Assembly (NCBI RefSeq): GCF_002777425.1
Contig: NZ_MDVC01000115.1
Span: 62,001-126,000 of the forward strand
DNA length: 64,000 nucleotides
Reading direction: 5' to 3'
DNA from: Snodgrassella alvi
GTDB taxonomy: Bacteria; Pseudomonadota; Gammaproteobacteria; Burkholderiales; Neisseriaceae
The notes beneath the pieces were generated by a model. That model made no database searches. It was not told where the DNA came from and saw only the letters and a list, made by a program, of their open reading frames with translations. Below are positions 40,387 to 51,179 of this stretch, one piece after another. Position numbers and translations under genes: made by a program. How positions within the stretch are numbered: position 1 is the first letter of the stretch; each line of letters opens with the position of its first letter.

Positions 40387-40816
40387 ACACTACAAACAGC
40401 CAATATCTGTGCTGGTTGTTATTTACAACAATAACCAGCAGATATTGTTACTGGAACGCGCAGATAAACCCGGCTACTGGCAATCTGTAACAGGCAGTCA
40501 GGAGCCGGATGAGACTCTGGAACAGACTGCAATACGGGAACTGGCCGAAGAAACCGGTATTCACAGTAGTACTATTAATAACTGGCATCAGTCGAGTATA
40601 TTTGAAATTTACCCGCATTGGCGCCATCGCTATGCTCCCGGCGTTACCCACAACACCGAACATGTTTTTTCTCTATGTATTGCCGCAGATACTCCTATCT
40701 ATCTGGCACCAAGGGAGCATTTACGTTATGTGTGGTGTTCTCTTGAACAGGCAATCGAGCAGGTGTTTTCCCCTTCTAATCGTGCTGCACTATTGCAATT
40801 ACCACAACACTGGTAA
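40373..40816 (+). CDS. nudB: Dihydroneopterin triphosphate diphosphatase
   Basis: NudB removes pyrophosphate from dihydroneopterin triphosphate in folate synthesis. The 147-residue Nudix protein has its box at G41-I63: GSQEPDE then RELAEETGI. SVTGSQEPDETLEQ is the NudB version of the motif. PHWRHRYAPGVTHNTEH downstream matches the family's substrate loop. I choose ATG 40373, which overlaps the mechanosensitive channel stop; the longer frame from 40334 lies inside that gene and adds unrelated residues. Confidence 0.88.
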   Translation: MTNNKHYKQPISVLVVIYNNNQQILLLERADKPGYWQSVTGSQEPDETLEQTAIRELAEETGIHSSTINNWHQSSIFEIYPHWRHRYAPGVTHNTEHVFSLCIAADTPIYLAPREHLRYVWCSLEQAIEQVFSPSNRAALLQLPQHW

Positions 40817-40837
40817 TTTAACTCACCGGCCATTTTC

Positions 40838-41596
40838 ATGAATACCATCACCATTGCCACCTATAATATTCATAAAGGCATGTCTGCACTTAATCAGAAA
40901 GTACAGCTTTCCCAAATGGCCTCTGCTTTACAGCAACTTGCTCCGGATATTCTGTTTTTACAGGAAGTACAGGGATACAACAGTAAGCGGGCAGAAAACA
41001 TTCCTGATTTTCCCCGACAACCGCATTACCAGATTCTCAGCGAACAGCTAGATTATCACGTTAGTTATGGTCGTAATGCACGTTATAAATATCGCGACCA
41101 CGGCAATGCCATCTTGAGCCGTCATCCTATTGTTACCTGTCACAATCTGGATATCAGTGTAAATAATATGGAACAGCGCGGCCTTTTGCACTGCGAAATC
41201 AAGCTGCCCCAATGGTCACGGCCTTTAGTGTGTCTGTGCGCTCATCTTAATCTGCGCGAACCCGACCGCATCAAACAGTATCAAACCATTTCCGACTACA
41301 TTCAAAGCGAAATTGATCCGGCCAATCCATTGATTCTGGCTGGTGACTTTAACGATTGGCGCCAGCGCTCACATGACAATCTGGGTTTGAAGTTAAATAT
41401 GTATGACGCATTCTGTACTTACCGCAATGCTCCAAAAACCTTTCCGGCACGCCTGCCCATTCTGAGTCTGGACAGAATTTTTACCCGCCATTTAAATGTA
41501 CTCGAAGCCAAACCTTTAAGCGGCCTGCCATGGCAAAAACTTTCTGACCATCTGCCTTTATATGCAATCATTGCCCCCGAAAATACAACAAAGTAA
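40838..41596 (+). CDS. Endonuclease/exonuclease/phosphatase family protein
   Basis: A 252-residue protein of the metal-dependent EEP superfamily (exonuclease III / DNase I fold). N10 in ATYNIHKG, E43 in LQEVQG, the AGDFNDWR motif and the C-terminal SDHLPLYA histidine supply the usual catalytic set. It resembles E. coli YbhP, whose substrate is not established. There is no signal peptide. It lies 21 bp behind nudB. Confidence 0.85.
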   Translation: MNTITIATYNIHKGMSALNQKVQLSQMASALQQLAPDILFLQEVQGYNSKRAENIPDFPRQPHYQILSEQLDYHVSYGRNARYKYRDHGNAILSRHPIVTCHNLDISVNNMEQRGLLHCEIKLPQWSRPLVCLCAHLNLREPDRIKQYQTISDYIQSEIDPANPLILAGDFNDWRQRSHDNLGLKLNMYDAFCTYRNAPKTFPARLPILSLDRIFTRHLNVLEAKPLSGLPWQKLSDHLPLYAIIAPENTTK

Positions 41597-41748
41597 CCAA
41601 ATCAATTTTAGTATCAGCAAGCTATAGTCCAAATCAGCCAATATATTAAAATCTATTGTGTTAACTACAAATAAAGAAAAAATCTGGAGAAGCAATATTG
41701 ATGCACAACTACTCTGTTTACCCAAAAATATAATTGGATAAAAAATAA

Positions 41749-42348
41749 ATGTCTGCCTTACTATCTGGATTAGGACTTGGTTTTTCCTTAATTATGGCCA
41801 TCGGTGCCCAAAATGCTTTTGTTTTAAAGCAAGGCTTAAAACGGCAATATGTTTTCTGGGTATGCCTGATTTGCTCACTGTCAGATACTATTCTGATTTA
41901 TCTAGGCGTAACAGGATTTTCAAAAGTACTTAAAAGCTATCCTGATATTATTGTCTACTCAAGGTATTTAGGTTCTGCATTTCTCTTTATTTATGGCGCG
42001 CGAAATTTTTATTCTGCATTGATACAAAAGTCAGCGCTGAAGCCAAGTCAAATTGATAAAAGTTCATTGATGAGTGTCCTCGGTGTTTGTCTGGCACTGA
42101 CGTGGTTAAACCCACATGTATATCTGGATACTGTTATTTTAGTGGGTTCGATATCTGTTTCTTTCAAGGAAAATCTCTATTCATTCGCAATCGGAGTGAT
42201 GCTTGCATCATGGCTATTTTTCTTTTCTTTAGGCTATGGCGCGAAATATTTATCTCCACTATTTAATAAAAATATTTCCTGGAAAATATTAGATTTTATT
42301 ATAGGAATTATCATGTGGAGTATAGGCTATGGCTTAATATCTATGTGA
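41749..42348 (+). CDS. argO: LysE/ArgO family amino acid exporter
   Basis: A 199-residue inner-membrane exporter. MAIGAQNAFVLKQGLKRQY and LTWLNPHVYLDTVILVGS are nearly the same as in E. coli ArgO, the arginine exporter, and in LysE. About six helices are visible. The gene is somewhat AT-richer than its neighbours. No LysG/ArgP-type regulator is adjacent. The substrate (Arg or Lys) cannot be decided from sequence alone. Confidence 0.85.
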   Translation: MSALLSGLGLGFSLIMAIGAQNAFVLKQGLKRQYVFWVCLICSLSDTILIYLGVTGFSKVLKSYPDIIVYSRYLGSAFLFIYGARNFYSALIQKSALKPSQIDKSSLMSVLGVCLALTWLNPHVYLDTVILVGSISVSFKENLYSFAIGVMLASWLFFFSLGYGAKYLSPLFNKNISWKILDFIIGIIMWSIGYGLISM

Positions 42349-43660
<1,312 letters not shown>

Positions 43661-43744
43661 AACCATATAAAGAAATTACACCATCAACGTTCGGTGGAAT
43701 ATATACACGAGGCACAACTCAATATATTCTGGAAAGAATTTAAT

Positions 43745-45109
43745 ATGAAGCAATCGATTGACCTGACAGCCTCAGAAAGAAAGTTAGTGTTTGCTATGAC
43801 ACTATCTAGTATATTGCCATTATTAGATAGCAGTATTGTTAATGTTATTTTACCCTCAATTTCGAATGACATTAATACCTCTTATGCTTATATGCAATGG
43901 GCTGTTACCATATATATGCTTGCTTGCGCAGCTGGCATATTACTATCACCTTATGTACATGAAAATTTTGGACTCAAGAAAGCATGGGTATGCTCAATTT
44001 TTGTCTTTCTTGTTGGTTCTATATTAGTTGGATTTTCATATAACCTGGTTTCTTTAATCTTGTATAGATGTCTACAGGGTTTTGGTGCAGGAATTTTAAT
44101 TCCTATTACCCAATCTACAATAGCAACTTATTTTGGTAAGGAAAGACTAAAGCCGGTTATGGCATTGATTGCTATTCCATCAGTCTTTGCCCCTGCACTA
44201 GGGCCAATTTTTGGAGCAATCATATCAGAACAGTTAAATTGGAGAATAGCTTTTTTTATCAACATACCTTTAGTACTTATGGCTTTTTTATTTGGCAGGA
44301 CGACAATGCCTGATAATAAAACGTCTAAATACAATATGAATATTTATGTATTAATGACATTTTTAATTGCTTTAATAATATTTTTCATCTCTATTAAAAA
44401 TATCATTTCTGGGCATTTTTTTGATATTTTTAATATTATTATGCTAGTTTTAGGTATTGGTTTGATGATGGTTTCGCTTATTATTAATAACAAGTCAGAC
44501 AGTAAACTGATCGATTTAAGTTCATTTAGTTGTATTCAATATTCGTTTGCAATAATTATGGGATTTCTGACGTCACTTATCTTTTTTGGTTTCATGATTT
44601 TTTTTCCCTTAATACAAGCAATAAATGATAATATATCTATTACATATATTGGTATGTTGCTAGCTCTACAAGGTGTAGGTGCTTGGTTGGCTAGAAAATT
44701 TATTTATGAATCGCTAAGTGAGATAAATTCATTTCTAATTATTGGTGTAGGATTAATAATATCAGCAATAAGTATATTAATAATTCAAGTAGGTGGCAAC
44801 GCCTTTGAAATTATCGGTTTTACTGTTCGAGGTTCCGGATTAGGCGTCGCCACGATTGCTGTTCTCTCTTCTCCATTTGAGTTCTGTGATAAAAATCAAA
44901 TTAAGGACACGAGCGCTATCACGCGTGTTACACAGCAAATTGGTGGTGCATTTGGAGGCGTATTATCAGGAATATTAATCAACCTCACTCAACATCAAAT
45001 AATTTCAATAAACTGCGCTTATCAGGCAATGTTTTTTTTGTCTCTGGCTTTTGGTTTTCTAGCGGTTATTGTCTATATTTTCTTTGGCCGAGTGAATACA
45101 AGGATTTAG
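43745..45109 (+). CDS. MFS multidrug efflux transporter, DHA2/EmrB-like
   Basis: A 454-residue major-facilitator protein with twelve or more hydrophobic helices. Motif D1-like LLDSSIVNVILPSI near residues 26-39, LYRCLQGFGAGILIP and ALGPIFGAIISEQLNWRIAFFINIP (motif C region, given in parts) match drug:H+ antiporters of the EmrB/QacA group. Its AT-rich codon use differs sharply from hemB before it, and a decayed transposase follows, both suggesting acquisition. GGAAAG precedes ATG 43745; an earlier in-frame ATG at 43694 lacks a site. No EmrA-like partner or regulator is present. The substrate is unknown. Confidence 0.85.
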   Translation: MKQSIDLTASERKLVFAMTLSSILPLLDSSIVNVILPSISNDINTSYAYMQWAVTIYMLACAAGILLSPYVHENFGLKKAWVCSIFVFLVGSILVGFSYNLVSLILYRCLQGFGAGILIPITQSTIATYFGKERLKPVMALIAIPSVFAPALGPIFGAIISEQLNWRIAFFINIPLVLMAFLFGRTTMPDNKTSKYNMNIYVLMTFLIALIIFFISIKNIISGHFFDIFNIIMLVLGIGLMMVSLIINNKSDSKLIDLSSFSCIQYSFAIIMGFLTSLIFFGFMIFFPLIQAINDNISITYIGMLLALQGVGAWLARKFIYESLSEINSFLIIGVGLIISAISILIIQVGGNAFEIIGFTVRGSGLGVATIAVLSSPFEFCDKNQIKDTSAITRVTQQIGGAFGGVLSGILINLTQHQIISINCAYQAMFFLSLAFGFLAVIVYIFFGRVNTRI

Positions 45110-45114
45110 TATAC

Positions 45115-45148
45115 AAAAAAACGGAACATGTGAATTCCGTTTTTTTTC
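45115..45148 (+). terminator. Terminator of the MFS gene
   Basis: AAAACGGAA pairs with TTCCGTTTT around a short loop, followed by a run of eight Ts. It begins a few bases after the stop codon. Confidence 0.85.
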
Positions 45149-45166
45149 GCTTATTCAGCGATACTG

Positions 45167-45294
45167 CTAAGCCACTTATTCAGTGTTGAACAATTGAATG
45201 TACTATTAAAGAGTCTCAACCGCTGACGCAGGTTTCAACTTGAATAAGGTATTTTTTCTGTTTAAACTAATTTTCTAAACCACTTATACAGTGT
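45167..45294 (+). repeat. Two near-identical 20-mers
   Basis: CTAAGCCACTTATTCAGTGT (45167-45186) recurs as CTAAACCACTTATACAGTGT (45275-45294), with two mismatches and an offset of 108 bases. A related word in inverted orientation (TTCAACTTGAATAAGG) lies near 45230-45250. These may be old insertion-sequence ends next to the transposase remnant. Confidence 0.5.
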
Positions 45295-45329
45295 AACGGT
45301 ATACTTTTCTTGCAGACATTCTTAGCAGT

Positions 45330-45655
45330 ATGATAAAGCATCAACTAAGAAGATTATCCCGTGACAAGACAGCTAAGTTGTGAATTTAAAATAGTGTAGA
45401 GCTATGGTTGCATTTAGCTACACCAGCAAAACGGTCAGTTCTCATACTGGCTGGCTTAAGGGCGGATGCAATCATATATTGAAATTGACGCCCACCTGTC
45501 CTGCGTTTCTTTATTTTTATGCCAATAGGTGCCAAAACAGGCTTAATATACCTATATCCTTTGTATTAAGTCTTTACACAATGATTGAATTATCTGACTC
45601 TACACTTTGCGTTATTACAATTAAAACCGATTTTTTCATTACTTACCACTAATAT
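45330..45655 (+). pseudogene. Decayed IS1595-like transposase
   Basis: From ATG 45330 the frame reads MIKHQLRRLSRDKTAKL before a stop at 45381, resembling the N-terminus of IS1595/IS1016-type transposases. In a shifted frame CRAMVAFSYTSKTVSSHTGW follows, keeping the spacing of the helix-turn-helix that precedes the catalytic domain. A short YIEIDAH is seen further on in yet another frame, like the EVEIDES motif. Several frameshifts and stops make it non-functional. An 82-codon frame at 45404-45652 is part of this debris and not a separate gene. Confidence 0.45.
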
Positions 45656-45967
45656 GGCATGACAACTGCTTTACACTGGTAAGGCTATTGCTGTGTATGA
45701 AAAGTAGACTTAAAAAATATAATAAAATAATTGTCTAATCTTAAGCTTGTAGTCTGCTTTCATTGTGCACTTTCATCAACAAAAGTAGTTACTGGCTGAG
45801 TGGCATAGATATATTTGCAACACACCATCAATTGCCAAATGCTCAAGTGTTTTTATAATTTCACACTTAAAACAAATATATAAAAGATAAAATTAGCTGT
45901 ATTAACTTTTACAGGTATATTTAAGATATTTTTTAAAGCAATAATTTATTTCAAAACTAATGATAAT

Positions 45968-45981
45968 TTGATTTAGATTAA
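45968..45981 (+). promoter_or_regulatory. FNR/ANR-like box 1
   Basis: TTGATTTAGATTAA matches the FNR consensus TTGATNNNNATCAA at nine of ten fixed positions. It lies 368 bases upstream of cyoA. FNR represses cyo in E. coli under oxygen limitation. The distance and AT-rich background make chance occurrence possible. Confidence 0.4.
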
Positions 45982-46175
45982 ATTTTTCATTAGAGACACG
46001 TAAACAAGCATTGAATATCAAATATTTATTTTTAATAAAAAAACTGCTTTTGCTACAACAGGAATGTAATCTAATTACAATAATTATATGTTAATAATTG
46101 TATTAATATATTAACTTAACAGTTATTCATAGCATTGATTAATTTAATATCGCTCCAAATTTTTTAAATAAACAT

Positions 46176-46189
46176 TTGATTTATATTAA
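46176..46189 (+). promoter_or_regulatory. FNR/ANR-like box 2
   Basis: TTGATTTATATTAA has the same single deviation from TTGATNNNNATCAA as box 1 and differs from box 1 at one base. It lies 160 bases before the cyoA start. Confidence 0.45.
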
Positions 46190-46348
46190 AAATATAATTT
46201 ACAAAATAAACTACAAACAATTTTGTTTGTTATACCTTAAATAACATATAGCCTTAGACAATATACAGTTTCGCAACATTGTCTTAAAATAGTAGCTCCC
46301 GTTTTTTACAAACGTTAATCGTGTTTCCCGTAATGTTGAGGTCGTTAC

Positions 46349-47239
46349 ATGAAATTAAGTAAGCTCTCAGGGATAGTATTGACAATGCTGATCGGCTCGC
46401 TGCTTTTAAGCGGCTGTGATGCTGCTCTGCTAAACCCTAAAGGCCATATAGGTCAGGAAGAACGCTCGCTGATACTGATAGCCATAGGCTTGATGTTGAT
46501 AGTCGTTATTCCGGTGATTATCATGGCGATTCTATTCTCTCTGAAATATAAAGAGGGTAGTAATGCCAAATATTCACCGAAATGGGCGCATTCCAATAAA
46601 CTCGAGGCCATAGTTTGGGGTATTCCTATCCTGATTATTCTCATTCTGGGGACAATCACATGGAAAACCACTCACTCTCTGGACCCTTACCGTCCGCTGG
46701 AAAGTGACAAGAAGCCGGTGGTTATTGAAGTAATTTCATTAGACTGGAAATGGTTGTTTATCTACCCAGAACAGGGTATTGCCACTGTTAATGAAATTGC
46801 TTTCCCGAAAGATACCCCGGTAGAATTCAAAATCACTTCCAATACAGTGATGAATTCATTCTTTATTCCCCAGCTGGGCAGCCAGATTTACGCTATGGCC
46901 GGTATGCAAACCAAGCTTCATCTGATTGCTGATACTGCCGGTGAATACAAGGGTATTTCATCAAGCTACAGCGGTGCCGGTTTCTCTGGTATGAAATTTA
47001 CTGCCATTGCTACACCGGACGAAGCCAGCTTCAATCAGTGGGTGGATAAGGTGAAACAGTCACCCAATACACTTAATGACATGGCTTCATTCAACAAACT
47101 GGCTGCGCCAAGTGAATTCCACAAGGTGGAATATTTCTCCAGCGCAAATCCGAGTTTGTACGGCAATGTGATTGCTAAATTTGCCAATCACAATATGCCT
47201 GCTGCTCTACAGGCCAGTGCTGCCAGCAGTGCTGAGTAA
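46349..47239 (+). CDS. cyoA: Cytochrome bo ubiquinol oxidase subunit II
   Basis: CyoA is the membrane-anchored subunit of the proton-pumping haem b-o ubiquinol oxidase. The 296-residue precursor has lipobox LSGC with C23, two transmembrane helices and a periplasmic cupredoxin-like domain without CuA ligands, as expected of a quinol oxidase. MDWKW-like [24 protein letters not shown] (in parts) and [17 protein letters not shown] are almost identical to E. coli CyoA. It is the first gene of cyoABCDE. Confidence 0.97.
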   Translation: MKLSKLSGIVLTMLIGSLLLSGCDAALLNPKGHIGQEERSLILIAIGLMLIVVIPVIIMAILFSLKYKEGSNAKYSPKWAHSNKLEAIVWGIPILIILILGTITWKTTHSLDPYRPLESDKKPVVIEVISLDWKWLFIYPEQGIATVNEIAFPKDTPVEFKITSNTVMNSFFIPQLGSQIYAMAGMQTKLHLIADTAGEYKGISSSYSGAGFSGMKFTAIATPDEASFNQWVDKVKQSPNTLNDMASFNKLAAPSEFHKVEYFSSANPSLYGNVIAKFANHNMPAALQASAASSAE

Positions 47240-47258
47240 GCTTGCGAGGAAATAAACA

Positions 47259-49244
47259 ATGTTCGGAAAATTATCTTTAGATGCGATACCGTTCCATGAA
47301 CCTATTGTCATGGTAACGATTACAGCTATCATCGTCATTGGCTTGGCGCTGGTAGGTGCAATTACGTATTTTCATAAATGGGGCTATCTGTGGAAAGAAT
47401 GGATTACCACAGTTGACCATAAACGTATCGGTATCATGTATATCATTGTCGCAATAGTGATGTTGGTACGTGGTTTTGCTGATGCGGTTATGATGCGTGG
47501 CCAGCAGGTACTTGCCTCTTCCGGTACCAGTGACGGCTTTTTGCCGCCTCATCACTATGATCAGATTTTCACCGCCCATGGTGTAATCATGATTTTCTTT
47601 GTGGCGATGCCTTTTGTTATCGGCTTGATGAACTTTGTCATTCCGTTACAGCTTGGTGCGCGTGATGTGGCTTACCCATTCCTGAATAATCTGGGTTTCT
47701 GGTTTACTGCCGTTAGTGTAGTACTAGTTAACCTTTCTCTGGGTCTGGGTGAGTTTGCCCAAACTGGCTGGCTGGCCTATCCGCCTTTGTCTGGTCTGGA
47801 ATTCAGCCCGGGTGTAGGTGTGGATTACTGGATATGGAGCTTACAGATATCGGGAATCGGGACTACAGTTAGCGCAGTTAACTTTATCGCTACCATCCTG
47901 AAAATGCGTGCTCCTGGCATGACCATGATGAAAATGCCTATTTTCTGCTGGGCATCTTTCTGTAGCAACATTCTGATTCTGACTTCTTTTCCGATTCTGA
48001 CTGCGTCTGTAGCCATGCTGACATTGGACCGTTACCTCGGTACCCATTTCTTTACCAATGAACTGGGCGGTAACATGATGATGTACATCAATCTGATCTG
48101 GGCGTGGGGTCACCCGGAAGTGTATATTCTGATACTGCCGATATTTGGTGTGTATTCAGAAGTTACTGCTACTTTCTCTCGCAAAACCATGTTTGGTTAT
48201 ACCTCTATGGTATGGGCAACCGTGTGTATTACCATCCTGTCATTCATCGTATGGCTGCACCACTTCTTTACCATGGGTTCAGGAGCCAATGTCAACGCGT
48301 TCTTCGGTATCGCCACCATGATTATTTCCATCCCTACTGGGGTGAAAATCTTCAACTGGCTGTTTACCATGTATGAAGGCCGCATTTCTTTCCATGTACC
48401 AATGCTGTGGACTGTAGGCTTTATTATTACCTTCTCAGTTGGTGGTATGACAGGCGTGCTGCTGGCCGTACCGGGTGCTGACTTCGTACTGCATGGCAGT
48501 TTATTCCTGGTTGCCCACTTCCATAACACCATTATTGGTGGTGTGGTATTTGGTCTGTTTGCTGCTCTCAATTACTGGTTCCCCAAAGCATTTGGCTTCA
48601 AGCTGGATGAAAAATGGGGTAAGCGCGCTTTCTGGTGCTGGTTTATCGGCTTCTTTGTGGCATTCATGCCATTATATGCACTGGGCTTCATGGGTATGAC
48701 CCGTCGTCTGAGCCAGCACATTGATCCGGCTTTCCACAATTTACTGTGTGTAGCCGCTGTTGGTGCTGCCATCATTGCTCTGGGTGTGGCCTGCATGGTG
48801 ATTCAGGTTGTTGTTTCCTGTCTGCATCGCAAGGAAAATCTTGATGTTACTGGTGACCCATGGGATGGTCGTACACTGGAATGGTCTACTTCTTCTCCAG
48901 TACCTTTCTACAACTTCGCTGTGCAGCCACAGGTTGAAAGCCGTGATGCATTCTGGGACGAAAAAGAAAAAGGTATTGCTTACAAGAAACCAGCTAAATA
49001 TGAAGAAATTCATATGCCGAAAAACACTGCTGCCGGTTTAGTTATCGGGGTATTCTCGCTGATTTTCGGTTTTGCCATGATCTGGCATATCTGGTGGATG
49101 GCTATCGTTGGCTTCGCTGGCATGATTATTAGCCTCATTGCCAAGAGCTTTGATACGGACGTGGATTACTATGTGCCGGTTGCTGAAATTGAAGCTATTG
49201 AAAGCAAACGTTTTGATGAATTAACTAAAGCAGGACTGAAATAA
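47259..49244 (+). CDS. cyoB: Cytochrome bo ubiquinol oxidase subunit I
   Basis: CyoB is the catalytic haem-copper oxidase subunit with low-spin haem b, high-spin haem o and CuB. The 661-residue protein contains [15 protein letters not shown] (haem ligand), the [10 protein letters not shown] motif of the CuB site with its cross-linked His-Tyr pair, WLHHFFTMG for the other CuB histidines, and HFHNTIIGG near the haem ligands. About 15 helices are seen. It lies 19 bp after cyoA and its stop overlaps the cyoC ATG. Confidence 0.98.
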   Translation: MFGKLSLDAIPFHEPIVMVTITAIIVIGLALVGAITYFHKWGYLWKEWITTVDHKRIGIMYIIVAIVMLVRGFADAVMMRGQQVLASSGTSDGFLPPHHYDQIFTAHGVIMIFFVAMPFVIGLMNFVIPLQLGARDVAYPFLNNLGFWFTAVSVVLVNLSLGLGEFAQTGWLAYPPLSGLEFSPGVGVDYWIWSLQISGIGTTVSAVNFIATILKMRAPGMTMMKMPIFCWASFCSNILILTSFPILTASVAMLTLDRYLGTHFFTNELGGNMMMYINLIWAWGHPEVYILILPIFGVYSEVTATFSRKTMFGYTSMVWATVCITILSFIVWLHHFFTMGSGANVNAFFGIATMIISIPTGVKIFNWLFTMYEGRISFHVPMLWTVGFIITFSVGGMTGVLLAVPGADFVLHGSLFLVAHFHNTIIGGVVFGLFAALNYWFPKAFGFKLDEKWGKRAFWCWFIGFFVAFMPLYALGFMGMTRRLSQHIDPAFHNLLCVAAVGAAIIALGVACMVIQVVVSCLHRKENLDVTGDPWDGRTLEWSTSSPVPFYNFAVQPQVESRDAFWDEKEKGIAYKKPAKYEEIHMPKNTAAGLVIGVFSLIFGFAMIWHIWWMAIVGFAGMIISLIAKSFDTDVDYYVPVAEIEAIESKRFDELTKAGLK

Positions 49245-49855
49245 TGTCAACTGAAACCTTGATTCACGGTAAGACGTCTGAACACGCTCACCACGACAAC
49301 GGTTCACTGAAGGTATTCGGGTTCTGGATTTACCTGATGAGTGACTTGATTTTGTTCTCCTGTCTGTTTGCCACCTATATCGTGCTCCTGCCGGGCACGG
49401 CAGGTGGTCCAAGCGGCAAGGACATTTTCGAGCTGCCTTTTGTGCTGGTAGAAACTTTTGCTCTTTTATTGAGTTCCATTACCTACGGTTTTGCCGTGCT
49501 GGCAATGAATCGCAATAAGCAGAGTCAGGTTTTATTATGGCTGGTTATTACCTTTGTATTCGGTGCCTGCTTCATTGGTATGGAATTATATGAATTCCAT
49601 CATCTGATTACACACGGTATGGGACCTGACCGTAGTGGCTACCTCTCTGGCTTCTTTGCACTTGTGGGTACCCATGGCTTGCACGTTACTGCCGGTTTGA
49701 TCTGGATGGCTGTGATGATGATTCAGGTAGCTTCACGTGGCTTAACCAGTGTTAACCGCATGCGTATCAACTGCCTGAGCCTGTTCTGGCACTTTCTGGA
49801 CATCGTGTGGATTTGCGTGTTCTCAATTGTATATCTGATGGGGGTAGCGTTATGA
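49244..49855 (+). CDS. cyoC: Cytochrome bo ubiquinol oxidase subunit III
   Basis: A 203-residue five-helix subunit that stabilises the oxidase. [21 protein letters not shown] and [16 protein letters not shown] are diagnostic. The start overlaps the last base of cyoB (TAATG) and the end overlaps cyoD (ATGA), so the genes are translationally coupled. Confidence 0.97.
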   Translation: MSTETLIHGKTSEHAHHDNGSLKVFGFWIYLMSDLILFSCLFATYIVLLPGTAGGPSGKDIFELPFVLVETFALLLSSITYGFAVLAMNRNKQSQVLLWLVITFVFGACFIGMELYEFHHLITHGMGPDRSGYLSGFFALVGTHGLHVTAGLIWMAVMMIQVASRGLTSVNRMRINCLSLFWHFLDIVWICVFSIVYLMGVAL

Positions 49856-50184
49856 GTCATTCAAACCATCAAGACCATATCCCACAACATGGCAGTTCTA
49901 AAAACTATATCATTGGTTTTATCCTGTCGGTGGTATTAACCCTGATTCCGTTTCTAATGGTAATGAATCAATCTGCAGATAGAACAACTCTGTTTGCTGT
50001 GATTGTCATTACTGCTGTTTTGCAGCTTCTTGTTCAGCTGGTATGTTTCCTCCATCTGGGCAGTAATCCTGAAGAACGCTGGAATCTGATTTCATTTATC
50101 TTCACCGCGATTGTGATTGTATTGTTGGTAGGCCTTTCCATCTGGATTATGTGGAGCCTCAATGCAAACATGGTGTTAGGTTAA
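49852..50184 (+). CDS. cyoD: Cytochrome bo ubiquinol oxidase subunit IV
   Basis: A 110-residue small subunit with three helices that helps CuB binding and assembly. [20 protein letters not shown] and QLVCFLHLG match CyoD. The ATG at 49852 overlaps the cyoC stop; the longer frame from 49807 lies within cyoC. Confidence 0.95.
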   Translation: MSHSNHQDHIPQHGSSKNYIIGFILSVVLTLIPFLMVMNQSADRTTLFAVIVITAVLQLLVQLVCFLHLGSNPEERWNLISFIFTAIVIVLLVGLSIWIMWSLNANMVLG

Positions 50185-50193
50185 AGGCAGTTC

Positions 50194-51084
50194 ATGATTA
50201 AGCCATACCTGCAAGTAACAAAACCAGGTATTATCGTCGGCAACCTTATTTCGGTTGTCGGCGGGTTTTTGCTGGCTGCCAAAGGCAGCATAAACGGCTA
50301 CCTGCTTATTCTTACCCTGTTGGGCGTGTCTTTGGTTGTGGCTTCCGGCTGTGCGTTTAATAACCTGATTGACCGCGATATTGATCCGAAAATGGAACGT
50401 ACCAAGAATCGTGCGCTGGCGCGAGGACTGGCCTCTGCGCGTGTTACCTTTGCGTTGGCTACGATATTGGGTATTGCCGGATTTGCTGTACTTTATTTTG
50501 GCGCAAATCCGCTGGCCATGTGGTTATCCGTTATGGGCTTTGTGGTTTATGTAGGGATTTATAGTCTCTATATGAAACGACATTCCGTTTACGGAACATT
50601 AATCGGCAGTCTATCAGGTGCCGCACCACCAGTTATCGGTTATTGTGCAGTGAGCAATAATTTTGATGCGGGTGCACTTATTCTGCTGGCGATTTTCAGT
50701 TTCTGGCAGATGCCACATTCCTATGCAATTGCAATTTATCGCTTTAAGGATTATCAGGCCGCCAATATTCCGGTTTTACCGGTTGTAAAAGGCATTGCGG
50801 TAGCAAAACACCATATCACTTTTTATATTATTGCCTTTATGTTTGCAACATTGATGCTGTCTATCGGAGGCTACGCCGGATATAAATATCTGATAGTGGC
50901 TGCGGCTGTCAGCATGTGGTGGCTATGCATGGCATTATCTGGTTATAAAGCCCAGAATAATGACCGTATATGGGCACGCAAACTATTTGTGTTTTCGATT
51001 ATTGCTATCACTACTTTAAGTATAATGATGTCGGTAGACTTTATGACTCCGGCTTCACCAACTGTATTAAGTCTGGCTGGCTGA
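50194..51084 (+). CDS. cyoE: Protohaem IX farnesyltransferase (haem O synthase)
   Basis: CyoE farnesylates haem B to haem O, the cofactor of the oxidase encoded upstream. The 296-residue polytopic UbiA-family prenyltransferase has the aspartate-rich motif [20 protein letters not shown] and a second site at [19 protein letters not shown]. It is the final gene of cyoABCDE, 9 bp after cyoD, followed by a terminator. Confidence 0.97.
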   Translation: MIKPYLQVTKPGIIVGNLISVVGGFLLAAKGSINGYLLILTLLGVSLVVASGCAFNNLIDRDIDPKMERTKNRALARGLASARVTFALATILGIAGFAVLYFGANPLAMWLSVMGFVVYVGIYSLYMKRHSVYGTLIGSLSGAAPPVIGYCAVSNNFDAGALILLAIFSFWQMPHSYAIAIYRFKDYQAANIPVLPVVKGIAVAKHHITFYIIAFMFATLMLSIGGYAGYKYLIVAAAVSMWWLCMALSGYKAQNNDRIWARKLFVFSIIAITTLSIMMSVDFMTPASPTVLSLAG

Positions 51085-51123
51085 TATCCTGAACATAAAT
51101 ACATAACAATACGCAAACCACCC

Positions 51124-51162
51124 AACCTGCCTTTGTTTCTTTTACAATAGGCAGGTTTTTCT
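51124..51162 (+). terminator. Terminator of the cyo operon
   Basis: AACCTGCC (51124-51131) and GGCAGGTT (51150-51157) enclose an AT-rich loop and are followed by TTTCTTTT. It lies between cyoE and yajR. Confidence 0.85.
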
Positions 51163-51179
51163 TTTAAGCTGTATTCAAA

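Larger units (their letters stand above)
45656..46348 (+). promoter_or_regulatory. Long AT-rich leader region of the cyo operon
   Basis: Almost 700 bases without a gene and extremely AT-rich. It contains the FNR-like dyads listed separately. The cyoA ATG has GAGG at 46339-46342. A transcription start cannot be placed with confidence. Confidence 0.4.

Noticed and set aside
45404-45652. 82-codon open frame on the plus strand
   Set aside because: No ribosome binding site, no recognisable family, and it overlaps transposase debris; treated as part of the pseudogene.
48197-48571. Long antisense frames within cyoB and similar ones within purL and hslU
   Set aside because: They mirror codon bias of the strongly supported sense genes and have no start signals or family features.
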